64,000 nt of DNA from Anaerolineae bacterium. Lineage in GTDB: Bacteria; Chloroflexota; Anaerolineae; Fen-1058. This document shows, in pieces, positions 29,870 to 37,023 of this stretch. The notes below the pieces were generated by a model that was not told the DNA's origin, ran no database searches, and saw nothing but the letters and a program-made list of their open reading frames with translations. Both the position numbers and the translations under genes were made by a program. The DNA is taken from the NCBI GenBank assembly GCA_003154115.1, contig PMCF01000240.1:7813-71812 (forward strand), written 5' to 3'. How positions within the stretch are numbered: position 1 is the stretch's first letter; the number at the start of each line of letters is the position of its first letter.

Positions 29870-30511
29870 ATGGATCAAAAGTTTTTTGCCCATCCCACCG
29901 CCGATGTTTCACCTCAAGCGGCGATCGGTGAAGGCACCAAAATCTGGCAGCACTGCCAGGTGCGCGAAGGTGTCGTGCTGGGTCGCAATTGCATCCTGAG
30001 CAAAGGCGTCTACATCGATTCTGATGTGCACATCGGCGACAATGTCAAAATTCAGAACGGCATTTCAGTCTATCATGGCGTCACACTGGAAGACGGCGTG
30101 TTTTGCGGACCGCACTGCGTCTTCACCAACGATCGTCAGCCGCGCGCCATCAACCCGGACGGCTCACTGAAAAGCGCCGACGATTGGGTGGTGAGCGAGA
30201 CGCTGGTGAGGACCGGCGCGTCGATCGGCGCGCATGCCACCATCGTGTGTGGTACCACGATCGGGCGCTGGGCCATGATCGGCGCAGGCGCGGTCGTCAC
30301 ACGCGATGTGCCCGATTACGGCCTGGTCTATGGCAATCCGGCGCGGCTGCACGGCTTTGTCTGCGCGTGCGGCGAGAAATTGCCTGTACCCGCTCAGACC
30401 CCATCCGATCCCGTCCCACCAAAAGATGGGGATTATTCCATGAAACTGACCTGCGCCAAATGCGGCGCACTGATCGACATTCCAGCGATCGTATTTGCTC
30501 AGCTGGTTTAA
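29870..30511 (+). CDS. WbpD-like sugar N-acetyltransferase with zinc-ribbon tail
   Basis: A 213-residue left-handed beta-helix enzyme. Hexapeptide repeats run over about 10-160 (IGEGTKIWQHCQVREGVVLG, VHIGDNVKIQNG, TTIGRWAMIGAGAVVTRDV), and VFTNDRQPRA is characteristic of the WbpD group that acetylates the 3-amino group of UDP-GlcNAc(3NH2)A. The C terminus has two Cys knuckles, CACG and CAKCG, as in homologues carrying a small zinc ribbon. The linker between them is partly encoded by the 29-bp dispersed repeat (30414-30442), giving PPKDGDYSM; this looks like an in-frame insertion. GAGG is 5 nt before the ATG. Confidence 0.8.
   Translation: MDQKFFAHPTADVSPQAAIGEGTKIWQHCQVREGVVLGRNCILSKGVYIDSDVHIGDNVKIQNGISVYHGVTLEDGVFCGPHCVFTNDRQPRAINPDGSLKSADDWVVSETLVRTGASIGAHATIVCGTTIGRWAMIGAGAVVTRDVPDYGLVYGNPARLHGFVCACGEKLPVPAQTPSDPVPPKDGDYSMKLTCAKCGALIDIPAIVFAQLV
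30414..30442 (+). repeat. 29-bp dispersed repeat, copy 1 (inside a gene)
   Basis: Full-length copy starting TCCCACC, centre AAAAGATGGGG, ending ATTATTCCATG. It lies inside the acetyltransferase gene and is read in frame between the two zinc knuckles. Its terminal ATG is in frame with the host gene and could also start a 23-residue peptide carrying only the second knuckle. Confidence 0.85.
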
Positions 30512-30528
30512 GCGCAAGTTCGAGCCAT

Positions 30529-30557
30529 TCCCACCAAAAGATGGGGATTATCTCATA
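30529..30557 (+). repeat. 29-bp dispersed repeat, copy 2 (start codon lost)
   Basis: TCCCACC, AAAAGATGGGG, then ATTATCTCATA. The last base differs, so no ATG remains. The downstream gene instead starts at 30587 with its own AAGGAG site, 30 bp further on. Confidence 0.85.
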
Positions 30558-30586
30558 AACTCGTATCCCATTTTTAAGGAGCTATC

Positions 30587-31657
30587 ATGATTCCTGTTTC
30601 TAAGCCGTACATTGGTGAAGCCGAAAAGCAAGCGGTGATGGAAGTGCTGGACAGTGGCATGCTCGCGGCCGGTCCGCGCACCGCCAAATTTGAAGAACGT
30701 TTCGCGCAGGTCTGCGGCGTCAAGCACGCCATTGCGACCTCGTCGGGTACTACGGCGCTGCACCTGGCGCTGCTGGCCCATGGCCTAGGCGCAGGCGACG
30801 AAGTGATCACCACGCCGTTTACTTTCATCGCTTCAGCCAACAGCATCTTATTCACGGGCGCAAAGCCGGTCTTTGTGGACATCGATCCAGAGACCTTCAA
30901 CATCGATCCGCGGCAAGTTGAAAAGGCGATCACACCGCGCACCAAAGCCATCATGCCGGTGCACCTGTACGGCTACGTGTGCGACATGGACGCGCTGCAA
31001 GCCATTGCCGATCGGCACGGGCTGTCCATCGTGGAAGATGCCTGCCAGGCAGTCGGCGCCGCCTACCACGGCCAGCAGGCCGGCAGTTTTGGGACGGGCT
31101 GCTTCAGCCTGTACGCCACCAAGAACGTGATGTCGGGTGAAGGCGGCATGATCACCACCAACAATGAGGCCATCAACGAGAAGTGCCGGATGCTGCGCAA
31201 TCACGGTATGAAGCGCCGCTACTATCACGATATGCTAGGCTTCAATTTCCGCATGACGGACCTCTGCGCCGCGATCGGGTTGGTGCAACTCGATCGGCTA
31301 GAGGAGTTCACCGCCAGACGCCGCGCCAATGCCGCCTACTTCAACGCCCACATCGAAAGCGTCATCACGCCCAAAGTCAAGGCGGGCTACGATCACGTTT
31401 GGCACCAGTACACCATTCGGGTTGATGGCAAGCGCGATCGCGATGCGGCACTGAAGCAGTTGAGTGAGGCGGGCATCGGCACGGGCATCTTCTATCCGGT
31501 GCCGGCGCATCAACAAGAGTACATGCGCGAGATCGTGGGCGAGGTCAGTCTACCCGTGGCCGAGCAGTTAGCGCAGGAAGTCATTTCACTGCCGGTGCAT
31601 CCGCAGTTGAGTCAGGACGATCTGGAAACCATTGTGCGTGAAGTGAATAAATTGTAG
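30587..31657 (+). CDS. DegT/DnrJ/EryC1 aminotransferase, WbpE-like
   Basis: A 356-residue PLP-dependent sugar aminotransferase. MIPVSKPYIGEAEKQAV is the usual N terminus; SSGTTALHLAL, VHLYGYVCDMD, EDACQAVGA and LYATKNVMSGEGG follow, with the PLP Lys at K179 in YATKN. The group transaminates 3- or 4-keto sugar nucleotides; WbpE makes UDP-GlcNAc(3NH2)A from the keto product of WbpB. The neighbouring WbpD-like acetyltransferase supports this. AAGGAG (30576-30581) is 5 nt from the ATG. The 3' end is followed by an inverted copy of the 29-bp repeat whose first bases overlap the stop codon. Confidence 0.87.
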   Translation: MIPVSKPYIGEAEKQAVMEVLDSGMLAAGPRTAKFEERFAQVCGVKHAIATSSGTTALHLALLAHGLGAGDEVITTPFTFIASANSILFTGAKPVFVDIDPETFNIDPRQVEKAITPRTKAIMPVHLYGYVCDMDALQAIADRHGLSIVEDACQAVGAAYHGQQAGSFGTGCFSLYATKNVMSGEGGMITTNNEAINEKCRMLRNHGMKRRYYHDMLGFNFRMTDLCAAIGLVQLDRLEEFTARRRANAAYFNAHIESVITPKVKAGYDHVWHQYTIRVDGKRDRDAALKQLSEAGIGTGIFYPVPAHQQEYMREIVGEVSLPVAEQLAQEVISLPVHPQLSQDDLETIVREVNKL

Positions 31658-31685
31658 ATGGAAGAATCCCCGTCTATTGGTGGGA
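31657..31685 (-). repeat. 29-bp dispersed repeat, inverted diverged copy
   Basis: On the minus strand: TCCCACC, AATAGACGGGG, ATTCTTCCATC. It carries several substitutions and lacks the final ATG. It ends 1 bp before the Wzm start codon at 31687, so it still abuts a gene start although it points the other way. Its TGGTGGGA on the plus strand is too close to the ATG for a normal ribosome site. Confidence 0.7.
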
Positions 31686-31686
31686 T

Positions 31687-32469
31687 ATGAGAGCCAACTT
31701 ACTCGAACTCTATCAAGCCCGCGAATTGCTGTACATGTGGACCCGCCGCGAAGTGCTGGCGCGTTACAAACAGTCGATGCTAGGCGCCGGCTGGGCGATT
31801 CTGCAACCATTAGCCATGATGCTGGTCTACGTGGTGGTGTTCACCACCATCGTCAAAGTGGACACCGGCGGCATTCCGTATCCCATCTTTGCCTACACCG
31901 CGCTGGTGCCGTGGACGTTCTTTTCATCGGCCATCAGCACCGGCGTGCCCAGTCTGGTGACCAATATGGGGCTGGTCACTAAAATCTACTTTCCGCGCGA
32001 AGTGCTGCCCATGGCCAACATCGGGGCGCGGTTGGTCGATTTTCTCTGGGCCTCGCTTTTGCTGGTGGCCATGTTGATTCTGTACCACGCCCCCCTCACT
32101 TTGAATCTGCTCTGGTTGCCGCTGCTGCTGCTGATTCAGATCGTGCTGACCGTGGGCGTGGTGTTGTTCGCAGCCGCGCTCAATGTGTCCTATCGCGACG
32201 TCGGGCAATTGATTCCGCTCATCGTGCAAATCTGGCTATACGCTTCACCGGTGATCTACTCGGTCGAGTCGGTGCCGGTACAGTATCAAACGCTGTACTA
32301 TCTCAATCCGATGGCAGGCCTCATTGGCGGTTATCGCTCGGTGCTGCTGCTGGGCCAACCGCCGGATGCCACCGGTCTGGTGCTGGCAACCATCGTCTCG
32401 CTGATCGCCTGTGTGATCGGGTACGTGTATTTCAAAAAGGTCGAGTCTACTTTCGCGGATATTATCTGA
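31687..32469 (+). CDS. wzm: ABC-2 polysaccharide exporter permease (Wzm)
   Basis: A 260-residue inner-membrane permease. The N terminus has the amphipathic segment MWTRREVLARYKQSMLGAGWAILQP typical of polysaccharide ABC-2 permeases, followed by about six hydrophobic helices (for example MMLVYVVVFTTIV, LLWLPLLLLIQIVLTVGVVLF and ATIVSLIACVIGYVYF) and the PVIYSVESVP region. With the ATPase directly downstream it forms the exporter that moves lipid-linked glycan across the membrane. The ribosome site is unclear because a repeat copy abuts the start. Confidence 0.9.
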   Translation: MRANLLELYQARELLYMWTRREVLARYKQSMLGAGWAILQPLAMMLVYVVVFTTIVKVDTGGIPYPIFAYTALVPWTFFSSAISTGVPSLVTNMGLVTKIYFPREVLPMANIGARLVDFLWASLLLVAMLILYHAPLTLNLLWLPLLLLIQIVLTVGVVLFAAALNVSYRDVGQLIPLIVQIWLYASPVIYSVESVPVQYQTLYYLNPMAGLIGGYRSVLLLGQPPDATGLVLATIVSLIACVIGYVYFKKVESTFADII

Positions 32470-32498
32470 TCCTACCAGTAGATGGGGATTATTTCATG
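32470..32498 (+). repeat. 29-bp dispersed repeat, diverged copy supplying the wzt start codon
   Basis: TCCTACC, AGTAGATGGGG, ATTATTTCATG. The terminal ATG is the start codon of the ATPase gene at 32496. GGGG ends 8 nt before the ATG and is the only Shine-Dalgarno-like sequence available. Confidence 0.8.
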
Positions 32499-33812
32499 CA
32501 ACCAGCCATTCGTTTTGATCACGTTTCTAAACGCTACCAGCTTGGCGAGCAGCGCCGCAGTCTGCGCGATGTTGCCTCGGGTCTGGGGCGGCGGTTGCGC
32601 GGTGGTCCGCGCGAAGACCCCAGCGCCAAGTTCTTGTGGGCTGTGCGCGATCTGAGTTTCGAAGTGAATCCCGGCGAGGTGCTGGGCATCATCGGGCCGA
32701 ACGGGTCCGGCAAGACCACGTCGCTGAAGCTGTTGTCGCGCATCACCTATCCCACCGAAGGCCGCGTCACCATTCAGGGCCGGGTGGCGTCGCTCATTGA
32801 GTTGGGGGCGGGCTTTCACGCCGAGCTCACCGGGCGCGAAAATGTCTACCTCAACGGCACAATCCTCGGGCTGAGCCGCAAAGAGATCGCGGCGCGCTTC
32901 GACGACATTGTCGGCTTTGCAGAACTGGAGAAGTTCATCGATACGCCCGTCAAGCGCTATTCGTCGGGCATGTACGCGCGACTGGGCTTCAGCGTAGCGG
33001 TTCACGTCAGCCCCGACGTGCTGCTGGTGGACGAGGTCCTGGCCGTGGGCGATCAGGCTTTTCAGAATCGCTGCTTCGAGCGGATGCGGCAGATGCGCTC
33101 TTCCGAGCGAGCGCTGGTATTCATCTCGCACAATATGTTTGCGGTGCGAGCACTGTGTACCAAGGTGCTGTTCCTGAAGAACGGAAAACCGATCGCGCAG
33201 GGGACACCTGACGAGGCGATTCGCGCCTATCAGAATTTTTCTGCACAGGAAGAAACTCACGCCGAGCAGACGCCCGACAGCACCCTGGCGCAAGAAGAAA
33301 AAATGGACAGCACACCCATCCGCATTACGGGCGCGGCTTTCCTGAACACCGCGCATCAGTCGGTGGAGGTGTTTGAGTTTGGCGCAAAGATGATCGTGCG
33401 GCTGCGTTATCGAGCGACGCAGCCCGTGGAGAATCCCACGTTTTCCTTCGTGTTCTTCCGGGGTGATGGCGCAGTGTGCGAAGGCTCTTCGACCATTCTG
33501 TGCGAGCGATCGGCGGGCCTGGTCACAGGCGACGGCTATGTGGAGTTTGAGATTCCGCAGCTGACGTTGATTCCCGGGATGTACACCATGGAAGTGGCCA
33601 TCACCAATCAGCACGTGGTAGTGTATGACTTCGATCACCGGCCTGAGCAGTTCATGGTGGAAAGCAAGAGGGCGCTGCACTTCCCGCGCTTCATAGCGAT
33701 GTATCCGGGCGAATGGCGCATCGTGCAGGGCAATGCCGAGCCGTTCGTGTTAGGCAATTTCGATACGCCCGTGGGGCCGCCCCAACCGATCGGGTTGGCT
33801 GACACCCGATGA
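32496..33812 (+). CDS. wzt: Polysaccharide ABC exporter ATPase with C-terminal carbohydrate-binding domain (Wzt)
   Basis: A 438-residue protein. The ATPase part has Walker A GPNGSGKTT near 67, the signature RYSSGM near 154, Walker B DVLLVDE near 175 and the H-loop SHN near 210. Residues about 270-438 form a beta-sandwich (VEVFEFGAKMIVRLRYRA, SFVFFRGDGAVCEG) like the Wzt C-terminal domain, which in known systems recognises the capped non-reducing end of the glycan before export. It partners the permease upstream. The start codon is provided by the 29-bp repeat. Confidence 0.92.
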   Translation: MQPAIRFDHVSKRYQLGEQRRSLRDVASGLGRRLRGGPREDPSAKFLWAVRDLSFEVNPGEVLGIIGPNGSGKTTSLKLLSRITYPTEGRVTIQGRVASLIELGAGFHAELTGRENVYLNGTILGLSRKEIAARFDDIVGFAELEKFIDTPVKRYSSGMYARLGFSVAVHVSPDVLLVDEVLAVGDQAFQNRCFERMRQMRSSERALVFISHNMFAVRALCTKVLFLKNGKPIAQGTPDEAIRAYQNFSAQEETHAEQTPDSTLAQEEKMDSTPIRITGAAFLNTAHQSVEVFEFGAKMIVRLRYRATQPVENPTFSFVFFRGDGAVCEGSSTILCERSAGLVTGDGYVEFEIPQLTLIPGMYTMEVAITNQHVVVYDFDHRPEQFMVESKRALHFPRFIAMYPGEWRIVQGNAEPFVLGNFDTPVGPPQPIGLADTR

Positions 33813-33859
33813 CTGTCTTGCAACGCACTCATTTGAGCACGTTTTTCCGAGAAGATCGA

Positions 33860-33941
33860 TCCCACCAAAAGATGGGATTATTTCATCCCACCAAAAGATG
33901 GGGATTATTTCATCCCACCAAAAGATGGGGATTATTTCATG
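33860..33941 (+). repeat. Three tandem copies of the 29-bp repeat before a start codon
   Basis: Copies begin at 33860, 33886 and 33913, in steps of 26 and 27 bp; neighbouring copies share the CAT/TCCC junction. The first copy lacks one G of the GGGG run. The third ends in ATG at 33939, the start codon of the membrane protein gene. The array has no spacers, so it is not CRISPR. Confidence 0.9.
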
Positions 33942-35843
33942 ACTGACTCTGCTTCTTCCTCCAACTTAGCGACCACGCTGCACAAGATTCCGGGCTACCG
34001 GCCGGTGCGCTCGGCGATCTGGTATTTGACGCAATATCTGCGCAACTACGCAGCCTGGCCACCGCTGTATCTGTTGTGGGTCTTGCCACGCACGTTATAC
34101 CGGCTCCTGCGCGATGTCGTTTTTGTGAAAGATGATCCCGCTGATCCGATCATGGCTTATGCCTACAACACTGCATCCAACCTCACCTGGTATGCGCGCT
34201 TAGCGGCCGACATCCGTTACTTCGGGCCGAACGGCTATGCCTACAACGATGCCTTGGGGACGGCGGCGGGTGATCGGTTCTTTCAACACACGCTGTCATA
34301 CGGTTGGCTGTTTGGAAAACTTGGTCCGCGCCGCTATTCAATTTTATCCGGTGCGATCTGGCTGGCGTCGATTGTGTTGATGGGCGTCCTGACCGGGCAA
34401 GTCGGGTTAAGCCTGATCGTCGTGTTGTTGGCGGCAGCCTGTCCGGCCTTCGTCGTCTCACTGTGCCATGTCAACAAGCCCGAAATTTTAGGCTGGGCGT
34501 TTTTACCGATGGCGCTGTACTTCATCGCGCAGGGCAATGTGCTGTGGGCGGCCAGCATGTTGTTTGTGTTGTCGATCACCAGCATCACCATGGTCATTCC
34601 GGCGGCCGGCTTTGCGGGCCTGTTGTGGATCACGGGCTGGCTGCCGTTTTGGTCAATGGTGCTGATCGGGTTGCCGACGGCCATCAAGGTGGGCGTTCAA
34701 TTCTTGCGTTTCATGCTGCGCGTAGGGCTGCGGCAATACACCGAGGTCATCGGCGGCAGCGGCAAGAGCAAGACGCTCACTAATCCGCAGGTGATCAAAT
34801 ACATGCGCACCATCGTGCACGGGCAGAAGGCGTGGATGCTGTTGCACACACTGTCTGCGCTGGCGCTGTGGCTGGCCGGTGTGCCGTTTGGTTTTGCGCT
34901 GGCGTTGCTGACGCCCGTCATCGTTTTGTTCATCAACTATCGCGGGTTTCGCTGGGCCGATCAGCCCACGTTTGGCCGCCTGTTTGTGGCCTTTGGCGCG
35001 CCGTATGTGCTGCTGTTTCCCGGTTGGGTCAGCCTCATCGGCTTCATCATCGTCTTCTTAGCTGTGCATCCGCGCATGGCGGTCGAAGCGGGCGGCATCG
35101 ATATGTCGCACTTGATCGGCGGCGACCGTCTGTCCAACTATCCTTACACCACGCCCATTCACCTGGGGAAGCCCACCGCCGATCGGGTGCGGCAGTTCTT
35201 CTCGACCGTAGCGAACGGCGAGCGTGTGGCCTGGGAAGCAGCCGATCCTTTCAGCGCTTCACTGGGCGGTTATCGCCATGTCAGTTTTTTCCTGGAATGG
35301 GCGGTCAACGATCGGCACATCGAGATCATCCCGGGCGAATGGCTGCGCGCCACGCAGACCGACTGGTATCTCGATCGCTGGTCAAAAATCAACGACGACA
35401 TCGCTCCGGCCGAATGCGTCGAGGCGTGCCGCGAGGGCGGCGTGCAATATCTGTTGACCAGTCTGCCCGGTCTCACTCAGAATTTGATCGCGGGCGGCTT
35501 CCAGTTGATCGATCAACTCAGCGCGGACACGCTGCGCCAATCCTGTCTGGGCAGCCTCATGACGCCCGATCGGACCCTGCATCTTTTGAGAGTCCCAGAG
35601 CCGATCAGTCTGCTGGACCCCGGCGCCAACCCGGCGCGTCAGGCCAACCAGCTGACATTTGAAGGCCGCGCCAACACGCCCTATTTCCTCAAGTACAATT
35701 TTCATCCGGGCTGGTCGGGTGCTGTCAGCGGGCAACCACTTAAAATCGTTAAGAGCCGCCGGGGCGCATTGACCGGCATGGAAATCACCACGCCGGTTGA
35801 CGGCACGGTTATGCTGCGCTTTCACGGCGGGGGCTTGTTGTAA
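33939..35843 (+). CDS. Large membrane protein, YfhO/GT-C-like, unassigned
   Basis: A 634-residue protein with about eight to ten hydrophobic helices between residues 30 and 400 (for example ILSGAIWLASIVLMGVL, LIVVLLAAACPAFVVSL and AFGAPYVLLFPGWVSLIGFI) and a soluble C-terminal third. The end, YNFHPGWSGAVSGQP followed by TGMEITTPVDGTVMLRF, resembles the small beta domain that closes YfhO-type and some GT-C glycosyltransferase-like membrane proteins. I do not see a clear DXD or DE loop motif. Its position after the exporter suggests a role in glycan transfer or polymerisation. The start codon lies at the end of the triple repeat. Confidence 0.65.
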   Translation: MTDSASSSNLATTLHKIPGYRPVRSAIWYLTQYLRNYAAWPPLYLLWVLPRTLYRLLRDVVFVKDDPADPIMAYAYNTASNLTWYARLAADIRYFGPNGYAYNDALGTAAGDRFFQHTLSYGWLFGKLGPRRYSILSGAIWLASIVLMGVLTGQVGLSLIVVLLAAACPAFVVSLCHVNKPEILGWAFLPMALYFIAQGNVLWAASMLFVLSITSITMVIPAAGFAGLLWITGWLPFWSMVLIGLPTAIKVGVQFLRFMLRVGLRQYTEVIGGSGKSKTLTNPQVIKYMRTIVHGQKAWMLLHTLSALALWLAGVPFGFALALLTPVIVLFINYRGFRWADQPTFGRLFVAFGAPYVLLFPGWVSLIGFIIVFLAVHPRMAVEAGGIDMSHLIGGDRLSNYPYTTPIHLGKPTADRVRQFFSTVANGERVAWEAADPFSASLGGYRHVSFFLEWAVNDRHIEIIPGEWLRATQTDWYLDRWSKINDDIAPAECVEACREGGVQYLLTSLPGLTQNLIAGGFQLIDQLSADTLRQSCLGSLMTPDRTLHLLRVPEPISLLDPGANPARQANQLTFEGRANTPYFLKYNFHPGWSGAVSGQPLKIVKSRRGALTGMEITTPVDGTVMLRFHGGGLL

Positions 35844-35864
35844 AAATTTCAAGGAGAAAAGTTC

Positions 35865-36998
35865 ATGGGAGAAAAAGTCTTAGTCACGGGCGGCGCCGGC
35901 TTCATCGGATCGCATCTGGTGGATGCGCTGCTGCAAGCGGGCCACACGGTGCGCGTCTTCGATAGCCTGGAGCCGCAAGTGCATGGCGGCCTGCGCGAGT
36001 TGGGCCGTTGGCCCGATTATCTGAGCAGCGAATGCGAGCGCGTGCTGGGGGATGTGCGCGATCGAGCCGCATTGCAGAAAGCCATCGACAGCATGGATGT
36101 AATCTTTCACGAAGCCGCCGCGGTGGGCGTGGGCCAATCGATGTACGAAGTGCATCGCTATGTGGACATCAACACGCTGGGCACGGCCAACCTGCTGGAT
36201 ATCCTGGCAAACGATAAGCACAGCGTCCGCAAGTTGATGGTGGCGTCATCCATGTCGATCTATGGCGAAGGGGCGTATCACTGCGCGACGCACGGCAAGG
36301 TCTATCCACGACTGCGCCCGGCTGCGCAATTGGCCCAACGCGACTGGGAGATGCACTGTCCGATGTGCGAGGCCAGCGTCGCAACCCTGTCTACCGACGA
36401 AGAAAAATCGCTGTTTTCCACCAGCATTTACGCCATCTCCAAGAAAGATCAAGAAGAGATGTGCCTGTGCGTCGGTCGCGCCTATAACCTGCCCACGGTG
36501 GCGCTGCGCTATTTCAATGTCTATGGCCCGCGCCAGTCGTTGTCTAATCCGTACACGGGTGTGGCCGCCATCTTCTCATCACGGTTGTTGAACAACAACT
36601 CGCCCATCGTGTACGAAGATGGCCTGCAAAGCCGCGACTTCATCCACGTCAGCGACATCGTGCAAGCCAATCTGCTGGCCATGACGGCCGCAACCGCAGT
36701 GAACGATTATTTCAATGTGGGCACGGGCCGCACGACCACCGTGTTGGATGTCGCCAGGGTAATGGGGCGGGCGTTGGGCAAAGACATCGAACCGACCATT
36801 GTCAACAAATTCCGCGAGGGCGATATTCGCCATTGCGTGTCGGACATTTCCAAGGCGCAGCGTGTGCTGGGCTATCAGCCGCGCGTTCAATTTGAAGCTG
36901 GCATGCAGGAATTGGCCGAGTGGGTCAGTCACCAGCAAGCTGTTGATCTGGTGGAAAAAGCGCGGCAAGAACTTGAGAAGCGCAAGTTGGTCCAGTAG
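35865..36998 (+). CDS. NAD-dependent epimerase/dehydratase (SDR) with Cys/His insert
   Basis: A 377-residue extended SDR. TGGAGFIGSH binds NAD. The catalytic pair is Y189/K193 in SIYAISK, and RYFNVYGPRQSL and YEDGLQSRDFIHV are sugar-nucleotide SDR signatures. Between the SSMSIYGE strand and the active-site Tyr it carries an insert of about 40 residues with C140-x2-H143 and H164-C165-x2-C168, spaced like a zinc-binding knuckle pair. The reaction is unassigned (epimerase or 4,6-dehydratase). The C terminus adds a charged helix (VEKARQELEKRK). AAGGAG (35851-35856) is 8 nt from the ATG. Confidence 0.82.
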   Translation: MGEKVLVTGGAGFIGSHLVDALLQAGHTVRVFDSLEPQVHGGLRELGRWPDYLSSECERVLGDVRDRAALQKAIDSMDVIFHEAAAVGVGQSMYEVHRYVDINTLGTANLLDILANDKHSVRKLMVASSMSIYGEGAYHCATHGKVYPRLRPAAQLAQRDWEMHCPMCEASVATLSTDEEKSLFSTSIYAISKKDQEEMCLCVGRAYNLPTVALRYFNVYGPRQSLSNPYTGVAAIFSSRLLNNNSPIVYEDGLQSRDFIHVSDIVQANLLAMTAATAVNDYFNVGTGRTTTVLDVARVMGRALGKDIEPTIVNKFREGDIRHCVSDISKAQRVLGYQPRVQFEAGMQELAEWVSHQQAVDLVEKARQELEKRKLVQ

Positions 36999-37023
36999 AC
37001 TTTAGCGGAAGTAGAGCCAGGGC

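Noticed and set aside
33860-33941. Tandem 26-27-bp repeats suggested a small CRISPR array.
   Set aside because: Copies are directly adjacent without spacers, there are only three, and no cas genes are present.
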